From the NCBI RefSeq assembly GCF_958298935.1, contig NC_084930.1, forward strand, positions 29,610,001 through 29,674,000: a stretch of DNA of 64,000 bases, read 5' to 3'. A model generated the notes under the pieces. It was not told where the DNA came from, did no database searches, and saw only the letters and a program-made list of their open reading frames with translations. Of the stretch, positions 12,701-25,200 are shown piece after piece; positions within the stretch are counted from its first letter, which is position 1; the number at the start of each line of letters is the position of its first letter. This stretch comes from Phragmites australis (lineage: Eukaryota > Streptophyta > Magnoliopsida > Poales > Poaceae). Both the position numbers and the translations under genes were made by a program.

Positions 12701-15700
12701 TGGTAGATATTCTTATTTAACCAGGTTTTGTATTAACTAAGCTATTTTGCAAAGAGTGAGGTGGCTCATTTTTTTTGAATTCTGAGCCTTTTGGCTGGTC
12801 TCTGGCGAACATCAATAGGCCGGTTTGATGAATTCTCACTTTACCCTATATCCTTACAAAAGCAACCAAACTTTTTGATATTTATTGAGGAATAATAATG
12901 ACAATGCTGCTCAGCGTTGGTGGAAATTGTCTGTTACACCCACTTGGCACAAATAGGATACAACAAGGTTTGGGTGCTGGTTGGCTGGTATCACTGCTGA
13001 CCATCTAGTTTCTGGTCTTATCAACCCTGTTTGAAATCTCTCACCAAGTACATATGAACTGAGCTCTTTTTCTTTTTGCCAGATGCCTCTATTTTGTACA
13101 TGGAATGAGTGTATGACACACATTGCAATTTCATTTTGTTCAGCAATGCGATGGACAGTTTTTTCTTTCTTTCTTGGGCTTCCTTTATTTACCTGGAGAT
13201 TGGGGTGTTGTGTGATGTTTTGATTATGTGGTCAGACGTTCAGGTCATAGAGGGATATGATTGCCCGGACCCACCTACTCATTCCAATTGATGATTTACT
13301 TCCTATTTAATTGGGGTTTCATTTTGTTCACATGGTTGGTGAAAAAATCCTGGTCCTGCCCTCTTACATCCCTAAGTGCATACATACCATTCATCTTTCT
13401 TCTGTCCGTTTATTTTCTAAGGCTTGTTTCTGTTATTTTTGTTTTACAATGTCATGATACTCCGTTCATAGTTCATGTTGATTCCCTAGCACTAGTGATA
13501 GTGGAAATATGCGTGCAGGTTTTGGCTGCAGTTATCAAAGCTGGTGCTGCTAGGGAGCATGAGATACTTGCTGAGATCCGAGATGCTGTGTTTTCATTCA
13601 TTCGTAAAATGGAAGCACGAAAAGTTATGGATACCATGCTAGTTTCAAGGGTCAGGATATTATACATTAGATCTTTGCTTGCTAGGTCACCAGAACTACA
13701 GTCCATCAAGGTATGATGTCGCTGTTTTGTTTATTCTTATTTATAAGAAATCAAAGCAGCCATCTTATACTTTTGCATTTAGTCTGACGGTATTTGTCCT
13801 TTTTCCCTTGCTCCATAAAGGTTTCTCCAGTTGAGCGTTTCTTGGAGAAATCAAATACCGGTCGAAGTAGAAGTTCTAGCAGAGGAAGTAGTCCTGGGAG
13901 ATCTCCTGTTTACCACCATGATCATGGTTCGCGTACTTCCTTAGTTGATGAACATGTGCATGGTTTCAAGGTGAACATTAAACAGGAAAAGAAATCAAAA
14001 TTCTCCTCAATTGTTCTGAAGCTTCGTGGTATTGAGGAGGTAAATTTTGTTCTTTGGATGTAACTTATCAATAACTCTATTATCCTCTTAATCTTGCTGA
14101 CATCATTTACATGGGACTAGTTGACAGATTGGGCATTTCCCTAGTTGCTTATTTGTACAGATTGTAGGTAGTCGTAGTGAAGTTAATGTGTTGAGCTAGG
14201 ATACTTGACATCTGTTCTGTTCCTTTTGGACCACTCTAGTGCTAATGTCAATATAATTGGACAGGAGACTTGGAGACAACATGTCACTGGAGGAAAGCTT
14301 CGGGAAATTACTGAGGAAGCCAAGGCTTTTTCAATTGGTAACAAAGCTTTAGCTGCTCTCTTCGTTCACACACCAGCTGGTGAATTACAACGCCAAATAC
14401 GGGCATGGCTTGCTGAGAACTTTGAGTTTTTATCTGTGACTGGTGGTGATATTGCTGGAGGAGCTACTGGACAGCTTGAACTTCTGTCCACTGCTATTAT
14501 GGATGGATGGATGGCTGGTCTTGGTACAGCGCAGCCCCCCACCACTGATGCTTTAGGCCAGCTGTTATCGCAATACACAAAGCGTGTTTACACATCACAG
14601 CTACAGCACTTGAAGGTTTTATTTTCTGGAGTCATAATCTGTTCCAACAATTTTATTAAGGTTGTGTGTCTTATCCTTCACAATCTTGCAGGACATAGCT
14701 GGCACATTGGCAACAGAGGAGGCTGATGATTACGCACATGTCAGTAAGCTCCGTTCTGCTCTGGAGTCTGTTGATCACAAAAGAAGAAAGGTTACTGCCA
14801 ACACATCTTTCCCTCTCGGTTTTTCATCTTTCTACCTGTTCACTTGCCAGAACCCTGATATTTATTTCCTCTGTGAATACAGTTGTTATGCCAGTAGTTA
14901 TAATTTAGGTGATGGAATAATTTTTCTTGCTCTACGATCTATTTAAAATGTCAATGTGAAAGTTTTATTATTTAGCTTGAAGAGGATGAACGTGAATAAT
15001 AATGGTCACTGCCTGGTAGGATTCTCATAGCCATAAATGTATGACTTGCAGTTATTTATGCATTCATGTTTTAGCTTACTATGCTTCAACTATTTTACTG
15101 GACATTTGTACTTGTGACATCTCAACTATATATAGTGGACATTTGTACTTGTGGCATCTCAAGTTCTCAGCTATGTCATACTCTTATCAGATCATGCAAC
15201 AAATGCGGACTGACACTGCCTTGTTAACCAAAGAAGAAGGCGGTTCACCTATTCGAAATCCTCCTACTGCTGCTGAGGACGCACGATTAGCGTCTCTCAT
15301 ATCTCTCGATAATATCTTAAAACAAGTCAAGGTTTGATGCTTCTATTTGTATATAATTGTTTTGTTTATAGCTTTTATGTTCCCCTGGGAAACATGTTTA
15401 CAAACTGGCCATGCTTGCTCATTTTGTTTTATTAGGAAGTAATGAGACAAAGCTCTGCAAGACCTTTGAGAAGATCCAAAAAGAAAGCATTGCTAGAAAC
15501 ATTGGATGACCTCTTGGCACAGATGCCTTCTCTTCTTGATATAGATCATCCATGTGCACGGAAGCAGATTATGGAGGCACAGAAACTTGTAGAGGTATGT
15601 AGATAGTATGTTGGAATAATTTCTCTTAATTTAATGGAATAGTAATTAAATATCAGCAGAAAGCCTGCAGGCCAGTTTTACTAAGAAAGCTGGAAACATA

Positions 15701-17542
15701 AATACTACTTTTTGGAAGTGTTATGATGAAATGATGAAGGAATTTGTGCCTTAGCGAGATAGTTTTCCCTACATATTGATTGCCATTATACTCCTGTTTC
15801 ATAACATTGGTCAATAACCACCATGCGCATAGGCCAAGGAAAGCACAACTCTAAGAAAAAAGTTAATAACAATTAACAAACGACAAGATGCACCCCTATT
15901 AAATGAAAATTCGATGAACATTTAACCTTTTTTGCATCATTAAAGTTGGGGAAGAGTGTGGATATATTGCAACATCTGCACTCTTGTTTTCCTCGATGGA
16001 CAGATATTGTGAAGATTGTGAAACGGAGGGAGTGATTTGTATGTATAGGTTTAGTGGGTTGATCTTGCTTATGTTTATGTTACTCTGCAGATGCCTTTTT
16101 TCTTTACTGTATAACTCCATACATCTCCAATCTAAATTAACTAAGTATCATTTTTAACTGAGATCCTGATCAGAATATCAGATATTAGGATTTGGCTTGC
16201 CTGTGTTTCACAACTTATCTTGTGCGTAAAATCCTAGCTCTTGTGCCATTTTATAGCTCATGCATCGTGATATGCCAGAGCTAGGGTTGTTTGACAGCAC
16301 ATTGCGAAGTATGAAGCCCAAACGCATTATTTCTTTCTACTTTAGGTAGCAAGTTTCGTTTTAAAATTACCTTCAACTTTAGGGAAGTTATAATCTTACA
16401 GCAGCAGCAGCAGCCGTATCCATGGATCTTCGTGCACAAATCACTAGAGAAATGTTTGTTACAATTACCACATTATCTTCATGCCTTCTGATTGAGATCC
16501 AAAGAACAAAAGTGCACCTAAAGAAAAGCACTCCAGAGTCAACGTATCAAACAATCAGACCTTGCTAAAAGACTTTGAGAGAATGTAAGACTACTATTAA
16601 TGAAATGATACGCAACTCTGCTGCGCGTTCAAGAAAAAAAAAAGAATGTAAGACTACACAACACCTTTCTATCTCTCTCACAATTAGACAACTTAATTTA
16701 GCTTTTACTCCAAGAATTGATACAAATATTACCTTGACTGGAATTGTGGAGAGAGGAGCACATCCGTCCAATAGACTTGATGTCAATATAGAGTCGGTCC
16801 TCATGGGCCAGAATAATATGTTACCATATATATACTTAACACCCCCCCCCCCCCCCCCCCAAAAAAAAACTTAAGGTGGTATAGGAAGCTCAGAAACACT
16901 GAGTTTGAGTAGATGATATCATGTTACCTTGACTAGAATTGTGGAGAGAGGAGCATATCTGTCCAGTAGACTAGATGCCAATATATAGTCTGTCCCAATG
17001 GACCGGCCAGAATAATATGTTACCATATATACTTAACAACAAAGACTTCTGCAACAATTTGCAGTTTCTACCCTAGTTTTGATAAATACTTCCATGTATT
17101 TGTGCAGTCACTGCAAGAAGACCCCGATGATCCCGCCCCTAATTTGCAGTCTAATGCATTGGGAGAGGGCGAAGTTTCACAGTGGAACGTACTGCAGTTC
17201 AACACAGGAACGACCGCGCCTTTCATCATAAAATGTGGAGCGAATTCGAGCTGTGAGCTGGTGATCAAGGCTGATCTGCAAGTCCAGGAGCCTAAAGGTG
17301 ATGAGGTAATCCGTGTTGTTCCAAGACCATCTGTTCTTGCAGAATTGAGTTTTGAGGAAATAAAAGGCGTGTTTGAGCAATTACCAGAGGCAGTCAGCTT
17401 GCTTGCCTTGGCACGAACAGCCGATGGTACAAGGGCCAGGTATTCTAGACTGTACAGAACTTTAGCTAGCAAAGTGCCGGCCTTGAAGGAAATCGTCGCG
17501 GAGATGGAGAGAGGTGGTGTCTTCAAGGATGTCCGATCATAG
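3766..17542 (+). CDS. KAC1: KAC-type kinesin for actin-based chloroplast movement (KIN-14 group), 3' part
   Basis: In Arabidopsis, KAC kinesins anchor chloroplasts at the plasma membrane and drive actin-based chloroplast photorelocation. Eighteen in-frame exons are visible: 3766-3897, 4056-4234, 4633-4794, 4975-5066, 5321-5472, 6057-6230, 8849-8995, 9961-10146, 11325-11396, 12105-12160, 12248-12464, 13519-13710, 13821-14039, 14265-14615, 14692-14790, 15191-15331, 15436-15594 and 17108-17542 (stop). All join with GT-AG ends and correct phase, giving about 1054 residues. Exons 1-5 encode the rear of the motor domain (FEELFDLSNSD, VSHLIITIHIHY, SLVDLPASES, SFSARARNAELSLGNRD). Exons 6-9 are coiled-coil. 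The remainder is the conserved KAC C-terminus (FIRKMEARKVMDTMLVSRV, HTPAGELQRQIRAWLAE, PFIIKCGANS). Roughly 220 N-terminal residues, including the P-loop, should lie left of the window. No break is seen, so the gene is probably functional if its 5' end survives. Confidence 0.93.
6590..6695 (+). repeat. Left LTR (106 bp) of the intronic element
   Basis: It runs from TGTTAAGGG to CATAACA and is followed at 6696 by the primer-site-like TGGTATTAAGGC. The preceding GTTTC (6585-6589) is the left target duplication. Confidence 0.88.
8330..8435 (+). repeat. Right LTR (106 bp) of the intronic element
   Basis: It is the same length as the left copy, with about ten substitutions, mostly transitions. 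It is preceded by the purine tract AGAGGGGGG at 8321-8329 and followed by GTTTC (8436-8440), the right target duplication. Confidence 0.88.
16731..17038 (+). repeat. Diverged direct repeat pair with a poly-C run, last KAC1 intron
   Basis: A block of about 110 bp starting ACCTTGACTGGAATTGTGG (16731-16840) recurs at 16926-17038 as ACCTTGACTAGAATTGTGG. Both copies end GTTACCATATATACTTAACA, the first with one extra TA. Between them is a run of 19 C (16842-16860), then nine A. No terminal inverted repeat or target duplication was found, so it may be a local duplication or a decayed transposon fragment. Confidence 0.75.
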
Positions 17543-18424
17543 TGTTAGTCCCATTATTAGAGTTATATGTAATGTTGTATATGGATTCCATTTGAGGAAA
17601 CATGTAGGTAGAACTCAATAAACCATGGTTATTTGTAACTGTTTTTGTTTATACTATGAGGAAGCTTATGTTGTAACACTATTCTTTGGCAAGAGATGTT
17701 CCTTGCCCCTGCCTGTCATACCTCACGATGGATGCGTAAGGTCTCAAAATACAATATAGCTGTAGTTGGTAAAATGTTTGTGTAGTGCTTCAATTTTGAT
17801 GAACTTTTCAGCGTAAGAAGTTATCCTTCATTTCAAGGTTCATTTCCATTAGATTTATATTTGTTTAAAAAAATATTTAATTGGTTGTATCTGTTTGGAT
17901 AGATAAAATTGAGTTTTTGTTTGGTTAATCTAATCGGAAGTCGTATAAGTGGATGTAAGACTTAAAATTATAATTATTCGTATAAAAATAATTTTATGAT
18001 ATTGATAAGTAGGTACTAGCGTGTATCTATCTGATCAGCTGCAGATATATATTTATATTGATTATAAATAATCAAATATACTTCTAATACCTTTTGATCA
18101 GGTTGCTTGCATGTAGACGACCAATCGTACTAGTGTTGATGCAGAGGCTAAATCGAATGTGCATGCTACATTGCTACTCGTCGCACACGCTGATCTCTTT
18201 CTTTCACACAGTTCGGACTTTTGGGCGCAAGCGCTCTGGAGACCTCGAGATTTTGTCCGTACTAGGCCTTCTGCCCCCTTCTCGCCGCCACCTGAACCCC
18301 CTTCTCGTCTCGCCGGCTTCGCCGCCTCCTGCATCCTCGCAACCCGCGCCGCCACCACCCCCTTTTCCGTCCGATTTAGTGTACTGAGGATACCTACTCG
18401 GGATTCATCCCTCCCCGCGCGGCG
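17543..18424. other. Intergenic stretch between KAC1 and MED6
   Basis: This holds the KAC1 3' UTR, with an AATAAA signal at 17617-17622 about 75 bases after the stop. An AT-rich middle follows, then the MED6 promoter and 5' UTR. The last 150 bases are C-rich and contain short ORFs overlapping the MED6 leader that resemble no known protein. No transposon boundary is visible. The two genes run in the same direction only 0.9 kb apart. Confidence 0.7.
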
Positions 18425-20933
18425 ATGTCGGCGACGCCGCTTCCCCCGCCGGCGCAGCCGCCTGCGCCCCCGGGCCCCGACGGCGCGGCAGCGCTCCCGC
18501 CCCCGCCGGGCACGGACATGACGGGGATCTGCTTCCGCGACCAGCTGTGGCTAAACACCTACCCGCTCGACCGCAACCTCGTCTTCGACTACTTCGCGCT
18601 CTCCCCCTTCTACGACATCACCTGCAACAACGAGTCCCTCCGCTCGCGCCAAATCCACCCCCTCGACATGTCCCACCTCACGTACAACCCTAGCTTCCCT
18701 GTTGCCTCCCTCGTCTCTCCCCAATCAACAAAAAAATTGGTTTGGTGTTAGCTTGTTTTGATCCGTGTGGCGTGGTGGTCGCAGGAAGATGACGGGGATC
18801 GAGTACTTGCTGACCGATGTGATGGAGCCGCACCTCTTCGTGATCCGCAAGCAGAGGCGGGAGAGCCCTGAGAAATCGAACGCCATGCTTGCTTACTACA
18901 TCCTTGACGGCTCCATCTACCAAGCGCCGCAGCTCTGCAACGTCTTCGCCTCCCGCATTGTAAATCTTCCCTTCCTTTTCCCTATGTCTTGCAATGGGAT
19001 TGTAGCTTCTACCGCTCCCTGACTGGCAATGCGATTGCGAAGTGGTATAACTGTTGTTGGTTAGTTGGCCCTTGCGTTTTGTAGGCATTTCTGTGGCTCG
19101 TACCAATTTAGTTGTGTATTTTAGGCTCCTTGGTATTTTTCCCCTGAACTGTTCTTGTAACACTGCAGAGTAGGGCTATGCATCATATATCTAAAGCTTT
19201 TACTGTGGCATGCTCGAAGTTGGAGAAGATTGGAAATGGTAAGATCCTTGCTTCTTACCTATTCTGTACGTTCCTTTCCTTTTTACCTGTTTAGCATATG
19301 ATCAAATGTGAAAATGTCTTATCCCCATGGCAAGATAGCTAGTTGAAAACTTCACCTCTTAAATGACATTGAGATCAAAACTTCAGTCAACTTTGTTGTA
19401 TCGCAAGTGATACTCCTGTGGAATAATCAGCTTACTTAATGTTTCATGGCTTTCTATAATTGAACAATAGAAACAAATATTCACCAGCTTTATTGCTCAG
19501 AGATAAACCTGTGATAGGTTTATCATTTGGTTCGCAAAAAGGAACAGTATATAAATTTGTGACTGTATGCCTCTAAAGCATTGGATATTCTGATTTATAA
19601 ATCAACTGACTAAAAATTGAAGAACCAGCTGACTCCTACAAAATAATAGCCACTCTTTATCTACCCCTGTTTTATGACAGCCCCGCTAAATTTAAATCCC
19701 TGAAATTTGTAGCTTATTAATGAAATTTGGTGTTAAAGATCCCCCAATTCTTTTTAGTCTGCAAGCTGTGCTCCATCTGTTTGCACCAGTGTTTTACAAT
19801 CCGGGTTCCCAACAAGAATCAGGTTACATGTCAGTTTTGTGTTACTGAGCCAAGTGCCTTTTCTTTGCGTTTTTCTCGATTTTGTTGTTTGTCAACCTCT
19901 TAATAGCATTAATTTCTAACATTGGTTTAGCAATAGCACTTAAATGCCCTAAACCCCACCAACTTTAGAGATCCTGGTGTTTGGACCAGGATATCTGTAA
20001 TTCTTGTTATCACTGGTTTTTGGAACCCTGGTTGGCAGAACACAGTGAACACTGGGCAGTGTGTGGCAACTGGTTGTGCACACTTTCTTATAATTCGTTT
20101 TATCTTGAACCATTGATCATGATTTTTAGTGATAATTGCATGAAAGATCACATGCATGAAATAGTTGCTGCGTATATTCATAAATCACATGTTGCTTGTA
20201 CTCCATGGTAGCTGCATTTATGTTGTCTGTTGTTTCTTCCTCATACTTTGCAAATAGAAGTGTCACTGGGAATGTCTGTTTTGGTATATCGCAGTGGAAA
20301 CTGAGTCTGATGCAGCAACCTCTGAATCAAAGACCCAAAAGGAAGCAATCGATGTGAAGGAATTGAAACGAATTGATCATATCCTCTCATCCTTGAAACG
20401 AAAGGTAATATGGTTCTTTTTTACTGTGGTGAATAACTTAATATGTAATGTAAATCAGAAAAAAAACTTATGTTATCACATCACTTGGTGGATAGTAACT
20501 CTAATTAGACAACAGAGTAAATGTTGTGTCGAGAACTTCAGAACCATCCTTGGCTATCTTCTGCGTACAAATTGTAGAGTTTTCTCTGATTACTGGCGAG
20601 TTTTGTTGTCTTACCATAGCCAGAAAGTTAATGGGTGGTTATTGTTGATCTTTTCAAGAACACGGCATGCATTTCATTACCAGAGTAGTTATTTGTTGAA
20701 CTCGTCGTCCTGTTATGTACACTTTTAGTTAATTATGTTTTCGAATTTATGATATCGTTTATTTGCAGATGCCTCCTGCTCCTCCCCCTCCACCTTTTCC
20801 CGAGGGCTATGTCCCACCATCAGCATCAGAACAAGAGAAAGCACCAGATGATATGCTGGCCTCAGAGGCACTGCCTCCCCAAATCGACCCTATCATTGAT
20901 CAAGGCCCTGCTAAAAGACCACGATTCCAATGA
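18425..20933 (+). CDS. MED6: Mediator complex subunit 6 (MED6)
   Basis: MED6 is a subunit of the Mediator head module, which links transcription factors to RNA polymerase II in the nucleus. Five exons join in frame: 18425-18681, 18785-18959, 19169-19238, 20295-20404 and 20769-20933 (TGA), giving about 258 residues, close to the usual plant length. A proline-rich N-terminus precedes the MED6 domain, seen as [39 protein letters not shown] and [18 protein letters not shown], then [19 protein letters not shown] and [17 protein letters not shown]. The C-terminus is proline-rich ([13 protein letters not shown]) and ends in a basic tail. The ATG was chosen as the first one in frame, 32 residues before the domain. 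All splice sites are GT-AG. No damage is seen. Confidence 0.95.
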
Positions 20934-22394
20934 GATTTGTTGGTTAAATCCGGCTGATACAATAGCGACCTATATGTTAGAAAGTGGCAAATGTGGACTC
21001 TGAATTCTGTGTAACGGTTATTTAAGGACGAAAACAGGACCACCCCTTGGTGGCGTGATAATTTCGACAGCTCTGGGATAGCTTGTAGATTAGCCAATGT
21101 TATCTGATCTGGTGTTATCTACTGTTGTTGTTGACCATGCAAATGATTTCCATTCTACAATAATGATATTGGCGTCAAGAAGCACGAAGATAAAAATATT
21201 GTTGCTGAAAGCTTTCCAGTCATCAGAAATAGCCTGCACTACGCATAAATTGCACCCTCGAAGGGTTACGCTCCGATGAAAACAGTATTTAGAAATGAGG
21301 CATGATTGACTTGGACATCCTAGAATAAGTATGATGTAGAGACTAGTGAATAATTCTACAGTTATGAGAATACTTCTACGTAGCATGCACAAAATGGAAA
21401 CTAATAACTAGACCCTCAAAATTGAAAATTTAACAAGAATTGCTATCATTCCTAGACAACATTTAGGATGATATATGTATGCCGATTAATCTCTTTTCAG
21501 GGTCTTTTTTTTACATTATGGTATTAATAGACACATCCAGTAAATGGAGCCATGTATGTTAACTTTCTATCATAAACCACATTTTGCACATTTAATATCC
21601 TAAATAATCAAATTGAACAAGTTTCCCAAATTTTAAAATGTTGGGGAATTCACCTCGAAAGTGTTTAACGACTATTGCAAGGCGTTATGCATTAAAGTGG
21701 AACACTCTGTATCTTACGTGTATACTTAGAATGGCTTATGGTCTGTTTGTTTCAGCTGGAGATTTTGAAAAGTAGTTTATAGAAGCTGGATTGTGAAAAG
21801 CTGGATTGTAAAAAGCTGGATTGTAAAAAGTTTTTAGATTGTAAATTCTAAAAAATTTTGATGGATATTTTAGTAAAATGGACTTTCACAATCTATTAAA
21901 AGCTGAGAAAAACTAGCTTATCATATTCTCACAATCCAACCAGCAGATTTTAAAAAGCTATAACAAAAAACTGCCTGTTTGTTTCAAATTCGGATTGTAA
22001 AAGTAGAGTCAACTTGTTAAGATTATAAAATTAATAGTATGACCATTACTATAGAATTGCATGCTGCCTACCATCTGTCAGGCGTACGTAACATCACTCG
22101 TACAATTCTGACCATCTGCTTATAACGAAGCATCTTCTATTTAAATAGTGTGTATAGTGTGTGGCATAGAACCTAATCTTTCCCACGCGTGTAAATTTAG
22201 ATGTGTCGTATACGTCCCTATACCGCCGCTAAATTTAGATGTGACGTATACGTCCCTATACCGCCGCTAAATTTACAATGGAAGCCCCAAGGAAACTGGT
22301 CCCTCGGTTATAAAGTACTTAGAACCGATCTAATGTTGAGTACTAACTAATAAAGAGTCCGGCTTTCTCTAAAAATAATTTATACACCCGTCAC
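20934..22394. other. Intergenic, MED6 3' UTR and decayed MITE-like sequence
   Basis: The first 150-200 bases should be MED6 3' UTR, though no clean AATAAA was found. Near 21739-22020 lies sequence with grass MITE character. It has GTCTGTTTGTTTCAGCTGG at the left and a second CTGTTTGTTTCA at about 21973. Between them are short tandem AAGCTGGATTGTAAA units (21781-21835) and a partly inverted CTCACAATCCAACC. The ends are not clear inverted repeats, so this is probably one or two broken copies. No gene is seen. Confidence 0.5.
22193..22275 (+). repeat. Tandem duplication, 38-bp unit, two copies plus a partial
   Basis: The unit beginning AAATTTAGATGTG occurs at 22193-22230 and 22231-22268, with one mismatch (T or A after ATGTG). 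A third partial copy, AAATTTA, follows. Each unit contains CGTATACG, a short palindrome. It lies in AT-rich intergenic DNA. Confidence 0.9.
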
Positions 22395-23004
22395 TAGGGG
22401 TGGAAATGGATGGCAGGAAATCCGAATTATCCGATTCCGTATCCGTTAAAATGTAAATATGGATATTCGTATCCGTATTCGTTTCTGAAATGGATACTAA
22501 AATGGATATATCCGAATTCGTTTTCGAGATTCGGATTCAAATGTGGATATCCGAATTCGAGATATATCCGATTCGTATCCGTATCCGCCAACCAGGGAAC
22601 CAAATTTTGCTAAAGTTTTAGAAATTTCAGATATGAACGAAATTCCAACCCAATCAAATTGGAACAATTTCAATCAAATTTCATCAAATTTCAGTTAAAT
22701 TTGATCAAAAATTTAAATTTCCAACATGAATTTTGAACAAAATTTGTAAAATTCCGGCCCAATCAAAGTAGAACAAATTTCATTCGAATTTTATCAAATT
22801 TCAGTCAAATTTTTTCAAAAATTTAAATTTCCAACCTAAATTTCGAAGATCGAGTAGATATCCGAATGCGGATTCGTATTCGAACTATCCGATTCGTATT
22901 CGTATTCGAAGATATCCAGATCCGTATTCGTATTCGAATTAAAATATGGTAAATCGTACTATCCGAATTCGATTCCATGCGTATCCGATCCGTTTCCATC
23001 CCTA
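22395..23004. mobile_element. hAT-type MITE, 610 bp, with perfect 8-bp target duplication
   Basis: The left end reads TAGGGGTGGAAATGGAT. The right end, reverse complemented, reads TAGGGATGGAAACGGAT, so the termini are inverted repeats with two mismatches. The same 8 bp, CCCGTCAC, flanks both ends (22387-22394 and 23005-23012), which is the hAT signature. The interior is AT-rich and made of repeated TATCCGAATTCG-like and TCAAATTTCA-like units. It has no transposase ORF, so the copy is non-autonomous. Confidence 0.9.
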
Positions 23005-23012
23005 CCCGTCAC

Positions 23013-23224
23013 GAACCGATCTAAAATTCTGGGTCAATCCCCCTAGCGCGAGACCACGGCGACGCACGCAGGCAACGAGACACTAACGCGTGACTAGCCG
23101 GTGCGCTCATGAACGGCACGGCACGAACTGTGGACTGTGGTAACGCACCGCGCATCCTCGTCCACGGGACTTTGCATTGTAACAGTTGACCACGCATCTT
23201 CGTCCGCGCTGCTATCGGATATAG
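23013..23224. other. Short intergenic stretch between MITE and copia LTR
   Basis: Moderately GC-rich sequence with no ORF, repeat or motif that I recognise. It contains the right CCCGTCAC duplication at its start. Confidence 0.4.
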
Positions 23225-23458
23225 TGTAACGATTCTTCAAGAGAATAATTATAAAAATAATATATAAATAGTGGAAATGTTATTAATTATTTATTTATCT
23301 GTATTTATAACGAGAGGTGATGTCCTGTATATATAGTATCAAAAACTCTCGAGAGATAGAATCAATCTTCACGAGATAAAAACCTATTTTAAAAAGATCA
23401 AATATTTAAAGATCGAAATGATCCCAAATTCTGTTATAAAACTTCAGGTTTTCTAACA
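23225..23458 (-). repeat. 3' LTR of the second copia element
   Basis: On the minus strand it begins TGTTAGAAAACCTGAAG, right after a purine-rich tract (AAGGAAGAG), and ends CGTTACA. It is about 234 bp and AT-rich. The other LTR was not found, so the edges rest on the TG...CA ends and the purine tract. Confidence 0.6.
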
Positions 23459-24045
23459 CTCTTCCTTAGACACTTCTCGCGAAATGCATATCATTAAAAC
23501 TCTCCAAAAACCCAGTGAGAAAAATTAGGAGAAATAATACATAGTTCGCAACATGGTCACACGAATTGCTTCATTAAAAACCTTAATATGAGAAACTTCA
23601 GAAAAACTCATCTAAAGAAAAAAGAATACAATTCATCCAAAATATTTCATATAATCTTCATGATTAATTTTGGTACTTAATCTTCTTGACTAAGATTTAA
23701 TTCTTCATAACAGTATTATATGAAAATTCTCTCTCTAAAATGTGCAACTCTCTAAACCTCATCATCCCAATAGCACGAACATATTTTCCAAAAGTAGATA
23801 GAGGGAGAGACATAATGAATAAATTTGCAAGATTTTTATATGACTTGATATGCATTACATTTATTTCATTCATCTTATGTAATTCATGAGCATAAAAAAA
23901 CTTAGGGTTAATATACTTTGTTCAGTTGCTTTTCACATATTTTGATTATACTTGTGCGATATATGCAATATTATTTTCATAGATAATGGTAGAGGTGTTA
24001 GTAGTGTTCAAATCATATGGCTGCTGGATATGATTGATCAATCTT

Positions 24046-25200
24046 CTAAGCTATGTGTATTTCTGTGCGGCTTTCTATATAGCTATTATTTTTGAGTGGT
24101 TCGTCGAAGTAGATACAACACTTTGCTTTGATGATTTCTAAGAAATTGCAGTTCCACCACATAAGAAAGCATAGTCTGTGATTTTGCTGTATGTGGGTCT
24201 GACAGATATCTAGCATTTCCGTATCCAACCAGACTTAGGTCCTGATTCTTTCTGTAAAACTGACTCAAATCTTTATTACCTTGTAAGTAGCGTAGAATAT
24301 CCTTCAAATCTTTCTAATATCTTTTAGTGGGCTCTACACTATATTGTGCAAGTAGGTTTACTGCAAACACTATGTCTGATATAGTGCAATTAGCCAGATA
24401 CATCAGCGCACCTATTGCATTTAAGTATAGTAATTCCGGTCCCAACACTTCATCCCCCTCTTCTCTAGGTCTATAGGGATCTTTATCTGCTTGCAATGAT
24501 CTTCCGAACAGAGGGGTTTTAGCAAAAAATGATTTTTCAAAACCAAACTGCTCTAACACTTTCTGAGTGTAGTTTGACTCATGTATAGAGATTCTATCTG
24601 CCATATGCTCTAGCTGCAGGCCCAAGTAAAACTTAGTTTTACCTAAATCTTTCATTTCAAATTCAGACTTCAAGTATAAACTTGCTTCCTCTATTTCTTC
24701 TTCTGTACCGATGATATTCGGATCATCTACGTATACAAATATTATGTAGAATCCATTCTGAGACTGTCTTATGAATACACATGGACGATCCGTGCAATTC
24801 GTGTAGCCTCGTTTTTCAAGAAATTCACTCAAATAATTGTACCATATTCTAACTGATTGTTTTAACCCATATAGCGACTTTTTCAATTGTATGCTATAAA
24901 TGTGTCTATTTACTCTATCTTGATTCGGCAATGGTATTCCTTCAGGTACTTTCATGTAAATGTACAAATCTAGACTCCCATAACGATATACGGTCACAAT
25001 ATCCATCAATTTTATTTATAACTCTAGGTTGACTACCATTGAGATAAATATCTAAAGGTAATACCACCTATCACCGGGGAATAAATTTCTTCATAATCAA
25101 CGCCTGGTCATTGAGTGAAACCTTGTGCCACTAGTTGTGCTTTGTACCTCACAATTTCATTCATTTCATTTCCTCTTACAAACAAAAACCCACTTGTATC
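24046..25200 (-). pseudogene. copia reverse transcriptase and RNase H, degenerate
   Basis: The longest open stretch (24314-25009) encodes the RT palm: QLKKSLYGLKQSVRIWYNYL, then FVYVDDPNIIG carrying the YVDD catalytic motif. SEFEMKDLGKTKFYLGLQLE and GALMYLANCTISDIVFAVN follow. Just upstream (25010-25130) the RT start, PGVDYEEIYSPV, is interrupted by stops. Downstream (24086-24307) RNase H begins in another frame as ILRYLQGNKDL. The catalytic YVDD is intact but the reading frame is not, so this cannot be a working polymerase. Confidence 0.9.

Noticed and set aside
18690..19163. 157-codon minus ORF overlapping MED6.
   Set aside because: It is the antisense shadow of MED6 exon 2 and its introns.
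21739..22020. A complete MITE with terminal inverted repeats.
   Set aside because: The two CTGTTTGTTTCA motifs are direct, not inverted, and no target duplication was found; only fragments can be claimed.
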